Both the position numbers and the translations under genes were made by a program. From NCBI RefSeq assembly GCF_037577855.1, contig NZ_JBAKFX010000068.1, positions 1 through 16,195 on the forward strand: DNA of 16,195 bases, in the 5' to 3' direction. Shown here piece after piece: positions 7,027 to 14,235 of the stretch (the stretch's first letter is position 1; the number at the start of each line of letters is the position of its first letter). Under the pieces are notes generated by a model. The model saw only the letters and a list, made by a program, of their open reading frames with translations. It had not been told where the DNA came from and searched no databases. The DNA comes from Dethiothermospora halolimnae. Lineage in GTDB: Bacteria > Bacillota > Clostridia > Tissierellales > VENL01.

Positions 7027-7764
7027 CTAAATCTTTTTCATTATATAAAACACATATCCATAATACTCTGAATATTTCTTATATAGTTCAATTTCTTCTT
7101 CTGTACTATCCATCCTATCATTAGCTTCTTTGTTATTTATATATTTTTTACGCAGTTCATTTATTCTTTTAATCAACGGATTGTAGTAATCTTGCCACCA
7201 TCCTTTTTCAGGTATAATGAAATGGCCAATAGATTGGTACCCTGACTTTTCAATAACTTTTATATTATCTCCTATACCTTTCATACTAGGATAATTAGAT
7301 TTCCAAAAGTCTTCAATTTCCTTTGGTCTATCTTCCCTTAGCCATGAAAGCTCTGATACCACTAAATAACCACCAGTTTTTATATGCTTTTTCCATTCTT
7401 TTATTCCCTTTTCAAAGCCAATAATATAAATTGCCCCTTCGCTCCATATAACATCAAAAGTATTTTCTTCAAATTCCAATGAAAACATCGACATTTCCTT
7501 TGTTTCTACCTTATCAGATAAGTTTTTATCTTTAGCAGCCTTTTTAAGTCTGTTTAAAAAAGACTTATTTATGTCAATTCCGGTTATCTTTCCATTTAGA
7601 TTTTTAGCAATCTCAATGGTTTGCATTCCGGGACCACATCCTATATCAAGTATGGTTGGATTATTGGGTATATCTTTTAGCATAGATAAAGCTTGTCTTG
7701 TAGAATCATTATCTCCTGGCCCTTCCCTTGGTATGTCCTTGTGTATCTCAAAAAATAAATCCAT
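7027..7764 (-). CDS. Class I SAM-dependent methyltransferase
   Basis: 245 residues. The Rossmann SAM-binding motif I is at 38-46 (I-L-D-I-G-C-G-P-G), followed by the acidic residue of motif II in T-G-I-D-I (D64), and F-D-V-I-W-S-E-G-A as the motif IV region near 103-112. The C-terminal third is helical and charged, probably the substrate lid. It methylates an unknown small molecule. ATG 7764 follows ATGGAGGTT. It is upstream of the APH-fold kinase and downstream of a membrane protein gene, from which a 66-base gap containing a RAYT-associated repeat separates it. Confidence 0.85.
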   Translation of the reverse strand: MDLFFEIHKDIPREGPGDNDSTRQALSMLKDIPNNPTILDIGCGPGMQTIEIAKNLNGKITGIDINKSFLNRLKKAAKDKNLSDKVETKEMSMFSLEFEENTFDVIWSEGAIYIIGFEKGIKEWKKHIKTGGYLVVSELSWLREDRPKEIEDFWKSNYPSMKGIGDNIKVIEKSGYQSIGHFIIPEKGWWQDYYNPLIKRINELRKKYINNKEANDRMDSTEEEIELYKKYSEYYGYVFYIMKKI

Positions 7765-7792
7765 TTATATAACCTCCATTTCTGATAATTGT

Positions 7793-7810
7793 AATGAACT
7801 GTCCCTTTAA
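7793..7810. repeat. Solitary copy of the RAYT-associated repeat
   Basis: AATGAACTGTCCCTTTAA is an exact 18-base match to the reverse complement of 14064-14081 beside the RAYT gene, and 15 of its first 16 bases match the copy at 15229-15244. It lies in the 66-base gap between the methyltransferase and membrane-protein genes. It is placed like a dispersed REP element, more than 6 kb from the transposase. Confidence 0.65.
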
Positions 7811-7830
7811 TTTTATATCTTTATTTACTT

Positions 7831-8442
7831 TCAATTTATTTTCAGCCATATTAGTAAAATTAAAAACCAACTAGACGTTTCTAAGTTAATAATCAAAGTG
7901 TTAATGGAAAGTACCTTTAATATCTTTAGTTCTTTAATTAAACTAGTATCCAATAATTTTAATAAATATATGATAGTAAATAAACTATAAATAATACCTA
8001 AAGCTGAAAATATCATTTGGCCATTTAACCAAAATACTATAGTTAAAAATATGGTCCATATCCCTTTAAGAAATCCTGCCAATAGCTCCACTTGACTTCC
8101 TAATAGTCCATTTAACATCCACTCATTTTTTTCTCTCCATAGCTCTTTATCATTATTTGATGCCCTTGCTGAATATGATAAATGACTGGCTTGTAATATC
8201 ATTTTTATAATATAAAGTATTAAAGATACTGTCCCAAGCAGTGCCCCTATAAACAAAAAACTATATGCTTTCAATTCTATATAGACCACTAATGGTACTG
8301 GTAACCAACATAAAAACATAAAACACATAAGCAAGTGTAAAAAACCACTTTCATTATTTTTTAGTAGCTTTTGAAATGTTGTGACTATAATAATGAATAT
8401 CACTAAACCTAATATTCCCATAAAAAAGCTAGTATTAACCAT
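7831..8442 (-). CDS. Multi-pass membrane protein of unknown function
   Basis: 203 residues, with five to six predicted membrane helices (about 4-24, 33-53, 60-84, 118-139, 144-163, and a less certain one near 175-200). A hydrophilic charged loop lies at 92-108 (S-N-N-D-K-E-L-W-R-E-K). I recognise no family. The start at ATG 8442 follows TAGGGAAGA. It is 16 bases downstream of the nucleotidyltransferase gene, so the two are probably one transcript. A role in moving or sensing the nucleotidyltransferase substrate would be speculation. Confidence 0.7.
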   Translation of the reverse strand: MVNTSFFMGILGLVIFIIIVTTFQKLLKNNESGFLHLLMCFMFLCWLPVPLVVYIELKAYSFLFIGALLGTVSLILYIIKMILQASHLSYSARASNNDKELWREKNEWMLNGLLGSQVELLAGFLKGIWTIFLTIVFWLNGQMIFSALGIIYSLFTIIYLLKLLDTSLIKELKILKVLSINTLIINLETSSWFLILLIWLKIN

Positions 8443-8458
8443 AAAAATCTTCCCTATA

Positions 8459-9184
8459 TCAATCTATCCTCCACTCTTTATTTGCTTCTAGTTTGTATCC
8501 TTCAAATAAATATCCTCCTACAGAATTTAGTAGTTCTTCCCCCAATTCTATAACCTTTGAAGAGTCTTCTTTTTTAAATAAAAGATTAAAGCTTTCATTA
8601 TATTTCGAAGCAAAATCTGGATCATATTTTTTCATAATACGTACAATTGATTTCCCCTTTCCTCGCCAGCATCTCCTTGATCTAAAATATAGTTCTGCTA
8701 AATCTTCATATAACCTAACGGCTATAGCTGTCTGCTCATTACGATTTCTACTATCCTTTAAATCGTCAAGTAAATTTGTTATATTGTATCTCATACTATC
8801 TATCTTATCAATGTCAGTTTCCTTAGGACCCTTTTTTATATGATCCTTAGCTATCCTTTTTAACTCATTAGATAATTCCGTTTCTGATGGTATAACTACA
8901 CCCTCGTTTACCATTGATGCCATAACTGGTCTACCATCATTATAATCAATATTGTACATAAAGTATTTTAGTGTTGATATATCATGGGCAAACACCTCTA
9001 TCATAGTTCCTTCATATATGAATGATTCTCGAAATGCTTTATCTATTTTCTCATATATTACGACTATATCTAAATCTGACGTCTTCGTTCCCTCTCCTCT
9101 AACTATTGACCCTGCTAGAATCAGAAACTTTGCGTCACTATATCTTTCTTCATAAACCCTATTGGCTATTTCTATATAATCCAT
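8459..9184 (-). CDS. Nucleotidyltransferase (aminoglycoside-nucleotidyltransferase-like)
   Basis: 241 residues. The N-terminal domain has the polymerase-beta-type signature G-S (25-26) followed by D37-L-D39, with E63 in M-I-E-V-F as the likely third metal ligand. All catalytic acids are present. The C-terminal half is helical (I-T-N-L-L-D-D-L-K, R-L-Y-E-D-L-A-E-L-Y), like the substrate-binding domain of kanamycin- or streptomycin-type adenylyltransferases. It would transfer a nucleotide from an NTP to a hydroxyl of an unknown acceptor. ATG 9184 follows AAGGAGAGA; gaps of 17 and 16 bases link it to the MBL-fold gene and the membrane protein gene. Confidence 0.8.
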   Translation of the reverse strand: MDYIEIANRVYEERYSDAKFLILAGSIVRGEGTKTSDLDIVVIYEKIDKAFRESFIYEGTMIEVFAHDISTLKYFMYNIDYNDGRPVMASMVNEGVVIPSETELSNELKRIAKDHIKKGPKETDIDKIDSMRYNITNLLDDLKDSRNRNEQTAIAVRLYEDLAELYFRSRRCWRGKGKSIVRIMKKYDPDFASKYNESFNLLFKKEDSSKVIELGEELLNSVGGYLFEGYKLEANKEWRID

Positions 9185-9201
9185 TATTTTCTCTCCTTAT
9201 T

Positions 9202-10029
9202 CTACTCATACTCCAATTCCATTCCTACACCAATATGCTGAACATTGGCTACCTTTGACAATTCTATCTTTGCCTTTAATCCTGTACAATGGCAAGGATG
9301 CAAAACCTCCGGTGTATTATTTTCCATATATTTTGCTGTTTCCTTTATAATATGTTCTTCAGAATTCATTAAATGAAAACCTCCCACAATATCATAAATC
9401 CTTTCATCACCACAGACTTTTTTTGCATATTCAACTATATTACATATACCTGAATGGGAGCATCCTGTGATTATAACTAGGCCCTCTTTCCCTTTGTATG
9501 CCAATGCTGTATCATCTAAAGTATAGTCATCTATTACACCTTCTGGAGTTACAACTTGAACCATTGACTCTTTACTTTCAAAGTCATTATTCCTTGGGAT
9601 TTCTCCTAAATATACTAACCTTTCAGTTAACCATTTAGGCTCTTTAGATAATTGTAGATTAAAATGTATACCTAGTTCTTTATCTGACACCATTGGGTCA
9701 AATTTCTTACCCTTAGGACTAATTCTTGGGTAAAAGGCAAAGGGATGGGCTATAGTCTCCGGTGCGTCTTCCTTCTGTAACCCTTTCATTTTGTAATGTC
9801 TTATAAGGTAGGGTAATCCCCAAGTATGATCATGATGTCCATGGGATAAAACTAAATAATCAAGTTTTAATAATTCAATATCCATGGCTTTAGCATTTTC
9901 TATAAAAAGATCAGAACTTCCCACATCTAATAAAATATTTTTATTATTATCTTCAATAAATAGAGATAATCCCCATTCTCCCCTTAATCCACTTAATGTA
10001 TTATTATCAACCAGCATCTTGATTTTCAA
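9202..10029 (-). CDS. MBL-fold metallohydrolase (COG1237-like)
   Basis: 275 residues. The metal-binding motif is S-H-G-H-H-D-H (H63, H65, D67, H68), and further ligand positions are T-G-C-S-H-S-G (H192), G-G-F-H-L (H219) and the H-P-C-H-C-T-G segment (244-250). The last is characteristic of the group annotated as 7,8-dihydropterin-6-yl-methyl-aminobenzene phosphate synthase-like enzymes. The start is TTG at 10029: an in-frame stop precedes it immediately, and M-K-I-K-M-L-V-D-N-N matches the usual N-terminus of the family. A methionine five codons in (10017) is the alternative. It heads a probable operon with the nucleotidyltransferase and membrane protein. Physiological substrate unknown. Confidence 0.85.
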   Translation of the reverse strand: MKIKMLVDNNTLSGLRGEWGLSLFIEDNNKNILLDVGSSDLFIENAKAMDIELLKLDYLVLSHGHHDHTWGLPYLIRHYKMKGLQKEDAPETIAHPFAFYPRISPKGKKFDPMVSDKELGIHFNLQLSKEPKWLTERLVYLGEIPRNNDFESKESMVQVVTPEGVIDDYTLDDTALAYKGKEGLVIITGCSHSGICNIVEYAKKVCGDERIYDIVGGFHLMNSEEHIIKETAKYMENNTPEVLHPCHCTGLKAKIELSKVANVQHIGVGMELEYE

Positions 10030-10198
10030 TTACATCACATCCCTTATATAATCTTAGTTACTTACATTCTACACTTTCTAGCCAAATCCTTTATTATATT
10101 ACTTATTATCTAATAAAGAACTTGCTAAAATCATTTCATTATTCTATTCAAAGTCAATAAGTTTTTATGTTTTAGCATATATAAATTTGCCATTATCA

Positions 10199-10246
10199 AT
10201 AAAAAAGAGATATAAATACATTAATGTATTTATATCTCTTTTTTAT
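10199..10246. terminator. 48-base perfect palindrome, bidirectional terminator
   Basis: Every base from 10199 to 10246 pairs with its mirror, centred on TTAA. The outer part is AAAAAAGAGA/TCTCTTTTTT, giving a U-run in both directions. It lies 128 bases beyond the 10374 gene and about 170 bases upstream of the MBL-fold gene, so it most likely ends the two-gene membrane operon (10374-11383). Confidence 0.75.
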
Positions 10247-10253
10247 TTTACAA

Positions 10254-10373
10254 TTACATATTAATGCTAAAGTTGAGCTCTTTATGCCCTCCATTTCCCC
10301 TACTTCTAATCACACCTTTATATGCTTTAAATAGATTATAAAAATACTGCTTTGAGTATTCAGGACAGTATTC
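10254..10373 (-). pseudogene. 39-codon open tail beyond the stop of the 10374 gene
   Basis: Immediately after the TAG stop of the membrane-protein gene the same frame stays open for 39 codons to TAA at 10254. It encodes a basic segment that begins E-Y-C-P-E-Y-S-K-Q-Y, includes K-A-Y-K-G-V-I-R-S-R-G-N-G-G-H-K and ends S-I-N-M. Its purine-rich, G-richer composition looks more like coding DNA than the adjacent spacer. It could be the original C-terminus cut off by a nonsense mutation, a read-through extension, or a leftover of another gene. No start codon with a ribosome binding site is seen. Confidence 0.35.
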
Positions 10374-10958
10374 CTATTTAACACTTTTAGTTCTTAATAT
10401 TAATCTAAATATAATTTTTGGTATTAAATTATATATAAGAATCCCTACAATTGATATCCCTATTACTATAAGTTTATTATCTAAATCTATTATGTCTGTT
10501 TTATCCCCTAAAAGATTAATTATTCCCATTATAACTAATATCCCCAAAACAACGTTAATAAGTTTTATTATTGGATATATCAAGTCCAACAAGGTAGTTT
10601 TTTCACTTTTTCCCCTTACTATTTCAACGAAAGGTATAAGTATTGTTAAAATAATACTAGCAATAACTATTTTAGGAAAATACCTTAAAATTAAAATTGC
10701 ACCTTTAGCTATATCACCAATTAACATAATTGGTATAAGTACTAATATTAATAACCCAAAGCCTAGATATCCATTTCCATTATCAGTGGTATCATTTATA
10801 GAGTGATGTATTGTATTTCCATACCTGTCACATTGAATTTTTTCTCCTAATACATTCTTCTTATAATACCTAGTGGATCCATATTCCTTATAAATTTGTT
10901 CCCCGGTTACAGATGTATCATCGGTTTTCTCTAAGTTCTGAAATTTCCATTCTCCCAT
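10374..10958 (-). CDS. Membrane protein of unknown function
   Basis: 194 residues. The first 62 residues are hydrophilic with several tyrosines and a single cysteine (C43 in K-I-Q-C-D-R-Y-G-N). Four hydrophobic segments follow (about 64-81, 97-114, 128-150, 162-179), and the tail is basic. No family recognised. The start at ATG 10958 is only 2 bases after the stop of the 10961 gene, so it is probably translated by coupling; its own binding site is weak (GAG). The frame stays open after the stop (see 10254-10373). Confidence 0.7.
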   Translation of the reverse strand: MGEWKFQNLEKTDDTSVTGEQIYKEYGSTRYYKKNVLGEKIQCDRYGNTIHHSINDTTDNGNGYLGFGLLILVLIPIMLIGDIAKGAILILRYFPKIVIASIILTILIPFVEIVRGKSEKTTLLDLIYPIIKLINVVLGILVIMGIINLLGDKTDIIDLDNKLIVIGISIVGILIYNLIPKIIFRLILRTKSVK

Positions 10959-10960
10959 TT

Positions 10961-11383
10961 TTACTCAACTATCCCTTTCTGTCCCTCTTTAGACTCTGTT
11001 CCCTTATATTTATATAGTGTTTTTATAAACTTAAAAAGACCAATAATCCATCCAACAAATATTGCCAATAATAATCCCACAAAGTATAGTCCTATTACAA
11101 GACCTGTAATACCAGGATTCCCATGGCTATTAACCTTTACTTTACTTCTACCCACATTACTAATAATCTTTTTAATTGAGCTCCAACCATAATATAAGCC
11201 AATAGGATAAAACATAAAGATCACTACTGACCAATCAAAGGACGATTCAGATGATATAAATATTAAACCTCCTGTAACTATACCTATAACTAATAATATA
11301 AATCCCTTTACTAACTCTCTTTGGAAACATGTCATAGATTTTCCTATAACTTTTTCAACTATCTTATTAAAAAACTTATCCAT
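10961..11383 (-). CDS. Small membrane protein of unknown function
   Basis: 140 residues with three to four hydrophobic segments (about 25-45, 51-66, 92-122) separated by a basic loop (71-85) and ending in a charged tail. The short amphipathic start (D-K-F-F-N-K-I-V-E-K) precedes the first helix. No recognisable family. ATG 11383 follows AAAGGAGTG. It is the first gene of a two-gene unit with 10374-10958 and is transcribed away from the divergent two-component system. Confidence 0.7.
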   Translation of the reverse strand: MDKFFNKIVEKVIGKSMTCFQRELVKGFILLVIGIVTGGLIFISSESSFDWSVVIFMFYPIGLYYGWSSIKKIISNVGRSKVKVNSHGNPGITGLVIGLYFVGLLLAIFVGWIIGLFKFIKTLYKYKGTESKEGQKGIVE

Positions 11384-11544
11384 AAAATCACTCCTTTAGT
11401 ATAAATAAAATTATGTCATAATATAAAAACATGTTTTTACTTAATAATTATCCCTATTGACTTACCTAGATCTAAGTACATCACTACCTAATATTATCTA
11501 CGTTTCACCAATTCTTTTCAATATTTTTGTCCTTAATCCCCTTT

Positions 11545-11634
11545 TTTTGACCCCGAATCTTCCTTTTGACTCATATTTTGACATAAAATAATTTACCTAT
11601 AGAAAATTTTATTATAAAATAAACTTAAGTTTAT
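11545..11634 (+). promoter_or_regulatory. Control region of the LytTR two-component operon
   Basis: Three copies of TTTTGAC occur at 11545-11551, 11564-11570 and 11576-11582, spaced 19 and 12 bases (first to third 31 bases). The third overlaps a perfect -35 TTGACA (11578-11583); the best -10 (TATAGA, 11599-11604) is only 15 bases away, a poor spacing typical of promoters needing an activator. A 16-base perfect palindrome (11619-11634, centre TTAA) follows before the ribosome binding site. These may be binding sites for the LytTR regulator encoded next, but they do not match a consensus I can vouch for. The rest of the 11384-11642 divergent gap shows nothing further. Confidence 0.35.
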
Positions 11635-11642
11635 AAAAAATA

Positions 11643-12416
11643 TTGGAGGTGTCTCAAGTCTTTAATATACTAATCATAGAAGATCAAAAAGAACAAAGAT
11701 TTATTTTAAAGAATATTTTAGGTGCATTGGATGGTGACTACAATATATACTGTGTCTCATCAGTTGAGGAAACCCTAGCTTTAATAAAAAAGAAAAAATT
11801 CAATTTATTTTTTATCGATATTGGCCTTCCCGATGGGAGTGGGTTAGATTTAGCTAAAAAAATTAGAAACATGCCTTTATATGAATTAACTTGGATAGTT
11901 TTTTTAACAACTTTTAAAGACCATATATTGGATGCATTTAAAGAAACCCATTGTTATGATTATATAATAAAACCCTATAAGAAGGAGCAGATATTAGATA
12001 TAGCGAAAAAATTAATAAGAAATACTAGTATAAATAATTCTAACTTAGATAATGAAAAATATATTAGTTTTAAATTGAAAAATATAGTATTAAAGATAAG
12101 ACTCAGTGATATTATTTTTATTGAAGTATATAAGAAAAATTGTAGCATACATACTCATAATCAAATCCATAAGATTAAAAGAACATCTTTAAAAAAGATT
12201 TTAAAGATGCTTCCTTATAAAAATTTTATCCAGTGTCATAGGTCCTATGCAATAAACCTAAATCATGTGGATAAGATCCAAAAAAACAATAATACTTGGG
12301 ATGTTTTTTTCGTTGATTATCCTGAAAAGGCTATATTAGGAGGAACTTATAAAAAAAATGTTATAGATAATTTTCAGAAGTATTTTTCCCATAAGAAAGG
12401 AGAATATATATGGTAG
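11643..12416 (+). CDS. LytTR-family (AgrA-like) response regulator, start codon doubtful
   Basis: About 252-257 residues. A receiver domain (E13/D14, phosphoacceptor D59 in F-F-I-D-I-G-L-P-D, T89/T90, K110 in I-I-K-P) is followed by a LytTR DNA-binding domain (about 145-245), with I-F-I-E-V-Y-K-K-N and F-I-Q-C-H-R-S-Y-A-I-N-L-N-H-V as its hallmarks. The start is odd. GGAGG lies at 11645-11649, and the codon at ideal distance is GTC (11658-11660), directly before F-N-I-L-I-I-E-D. The only standard in-frame starts, TTG 11643 and GTG 11649, overlap the Shine-Dalgarno itself. It overlaps the kinase gene by 7 bases. Likely regulates peptide-pheromone-type responses, but no AgrB or AgrD is nearby. 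Confidence 0.75.
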   Translation: MEVSQVFNILIIEDQKEQRFILKNILGALDGDYNIYCVSSVEETLALIKKKKFNLFFIDIGLPDGSGLDLAKKIRNMPLYELTWIVFLTTFKDHILDAFKETHCYDYIIKPYKKEQILDIAKKLIRNTSINNSNLDNEKYISFKLKNIVLKIRLSDIIFIEVYKKNCSIHTHNQIHKIKRTSLKKILKMLPYKNFIQCHRSYAINLNHVDKIQKNNNTWDVFFVDYPEKAILGGTYKKNVIDNFQKYFSHKKGEYIW

Positions 12417-13668
12417 GTCCTGAGTGGTTTTTCGTATACTTACTAGAGCTTTCCTGTGTTTTTTTTATTTGGTGTCATATAGGTATCCCTTGGAAAGAAA
12501 ATAAATTTAAAGTTATCTTTAGTGTCACTATCTGTGCTTTTTTAATGACTCTTGTAGATCACCTAGCTTTTAGAATGCTATTAAGTCATTTAATAAGTGT
12601 CTTAATAATCTATATTGTATTTCGTAAAAAGCTTGAAGATATATTAATTGAATTAATTTTCGTTTTTGTATCACTTAGTATTTTGCAAACTCCATTGCTA
12701 CTTGTTGCTTCTAATTTGAAAGGATTTGACCTTGTTAATCCAAAATTTCAGTTTATAATACATATTTTTTATTTAATTTTCATCGCAACTTTATTTAATT
12801 TTATACCAATAAAAAAATATTATAAAATATGCAAAGGATTTTTCAAAAAAATTTATTTTGTAATGTTAAATCTATATGTTCTAATCTACATATATCACTT
12901 TATTCTTTTTATGTATGGCTATACTAACTTTTTCTTTTTTATTTCTTTAATAACTTTTTTTGTATTAATAAATATTGCTTTTGTTCAATCCTTATTATCA
13001 TCTAAAGAAGAAAAGTTGCTAATTGCGTCATATAAAGAACAAAAAAATACTTTTTTACCATTAATAAATGAAATTAAAAGTAAACAACATGATTTTAAAA
13101 ATCACTTAACCACAATATATGGCCTAAGTCAAAATGAGTCTTCAGAAAGTGTACAAAATTATATAGAAACCCTAGATCACTCACTAAAAGATATAGATTT
13201 ATTTTTTAATATTAGTAATAAGGTTATAAGTGCAATACTTTATAGCAAGACTAGCGAGGCTAAAAAAATAATATTGATTTTGTTGTTAATATACCGCCCT
13301 ATGAAATAAATTTTCCATTCAAAGATTATGAGTATGCATCTATTATATCTAATTTACTAGATAATGCCTTTGAATCACCATTTAAGCCTAATCAAAAAAC
13401 TAAGATGGTAAAACTTATAATTAATGAAGATGAAAATAACTTATATTTAGAAGTGTATAATAATGGGAACCCTATACCCGCAGAAAATTTATCTAAAATA
13501 TTTAAAAAAGGTTTCTCAACTAAAACCAATAAATCAGACCATGGTTTCGGGTTATATAATGTCAAAAAAATAACCACCAAATATGGTGGCTCAGTGGAAT
13601 TACTTTATAAAGATGACTTTATTATATTTCGTATTATGTTTAATAAAGATAAAATTTTAAGCCCATAA
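12410..13668 (+). pseudogene. AgrC-like GHKL sensor histidine kinase, frameshifted
   Basis: Opens at ATG 12410 behind AAAGGAGAA. The first frame gives 299 residues ending at TAA 13307; from about 13267 the -1 frame continues to TAA 13666, and together they make a full-length kinase of about 419 residues. Six to seven membrane helices (about 7-193) are followed by the phospho-acceptor helix K-Q-H-D-F-K-N-H-L (H227), then in the second frame the ATP-binding N-box N-L-L-D-N-A-F-E-S and G-box D-H-G-F-G-L-Y-N-V. The join is a run of seven A (13262-13268); eight would restore the frame. The first frame alone lacks the whole ATPase domain. Mutation, sequencing error or slippage are all possible. It ends in a strong terminator. 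Confidence 0.75.
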
Positions 13669-13690
13669 CTATACTTAGTTATGGGCTCTA
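13660..13690. terminator. Bidirectional terminator between convergent genes
   Basis: Twelve-bp perfect stem (13660-13671 with 13676-13687, AGCCCATAACTA) and a 4-base loop. It is followed by TCTATTTTAATT on the plus strand and by TTAAAATTTTATC on the minus strand. The kinase stop codon (13666-13668) is inside the left arm. It can end both the two-component operon (+) and the 13710-13988 gene (-). Confidence 0.8.
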
Positions 13691-13709
13691 TTTTAATTAC
13701 ATTTGTTTA

Positions 13710-13988
13710 CTAATCATTTAACTCCTTTGCAATTAATTTATCAACATAATCATTAGCCTCCTTTAATCCAGCTCCAGTAATTTTTCTATATCTTTTAACC
13801 GCTTCAATTTTCTTGCCTTCTGAAACTAGATCTTTTATTTTATCATCTACTTCGTCAAGTACTCCCATTTGTCTAGCTATCTTATCTAAGGTTATGTTGA
13901 TTCTTACTAGACTATTTCTTAATTGACTAATAACTAATATTAAGCATGCCAGTATTAATAGTCCTAAACCAATATAAATATATTCCAT
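13710..13988 (-). CDS. Membrane-anchored protein with ribosomal L7/L12 C-terminal-like domain
   Basis: 92 residues. Residues 4-22 form one hydrophobic helix, 23-45 a charged linker (R-N-S-L-V-R-I-N-I-T-L-D-K), and 50-88 a segment that resembles the L7/L12 C-terminal domain: K-K-I-E-A-V-K-R-Y-R-K-I-T-G-A-G-L-K-E-A-N-D-Y-V, including the conserved G-x-G/A-L-K-E-A turn. L7/L12 itself recruits translation factors; small membrane proteins with only this domain are of unknown function. ATG 13988 follows AAGGAGGGG. It stands alone between a bidirectional terminator and the RAYT repeats. Confidence 0.7.
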   Translation of the reverse strand: MEYIYIGLGLLILACLILVISQLRNSLVRINITLDKIARQMGVLDEVDDKIKDLVSEGKKIEAVKRYRKITGAGLKEANDYVDKLIAKELND

Positions 13989-14021
13989 AATTCCCCTCCT
14001 TTATGTTCAATTATTTATAAT

Positions 14022-14093
14022 AAACCGTCCCTAAAGGGACAGTTCATTTTAAAAATTTGTTATTTAAAGGGACAGTTCATTTTAAAAGTTTGT
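14022..14093. repeat. REP-like repeats left of the RAYT gene
   Basis: A 28-base unit starting AAAGGGACAGTTCATTTT occurs twice in tandem, at 14033-14060 and 14066-14093, with one difference. The first copy is preceded by AAACCGTCCCT (14022-14032), which folds back on it (GTCCCT/AGGGAC with flanking AAC/GTT) to make a small palindrome. The inverted copy is at 15229-15244 on the other side of the transposase. Between these repeats and the gene end (14094-14235) I see only A+T-rich sequence. Confidence 0.7.
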
Positions 14094-14235
14094 CTTTTAT
14101 TATTTTTTGCATATATCTCAATCTATATTTTATTTTCTTACTTTTTTTAAACAAAATTTTCATAGCCTGTCCAACTTACCTATTCAATAATAATCATTCT
14201 ACATATAATTCTTTCGAATTTAAAGTACTATCTTA

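Noticed and set aside
8493..8843. Plus-strand open frame of 116 codons
   Set aside because: Antisense to the nucleotidyltransferase gene, with no ribosome binding site or recognisable domain.
14022..14093. Tandem repeats as a CRISPR array
   Set aside because: Only two near-identical units with about 5 bases between them, no spacers and no cas genes; they match the RAYT-flanking element instead.
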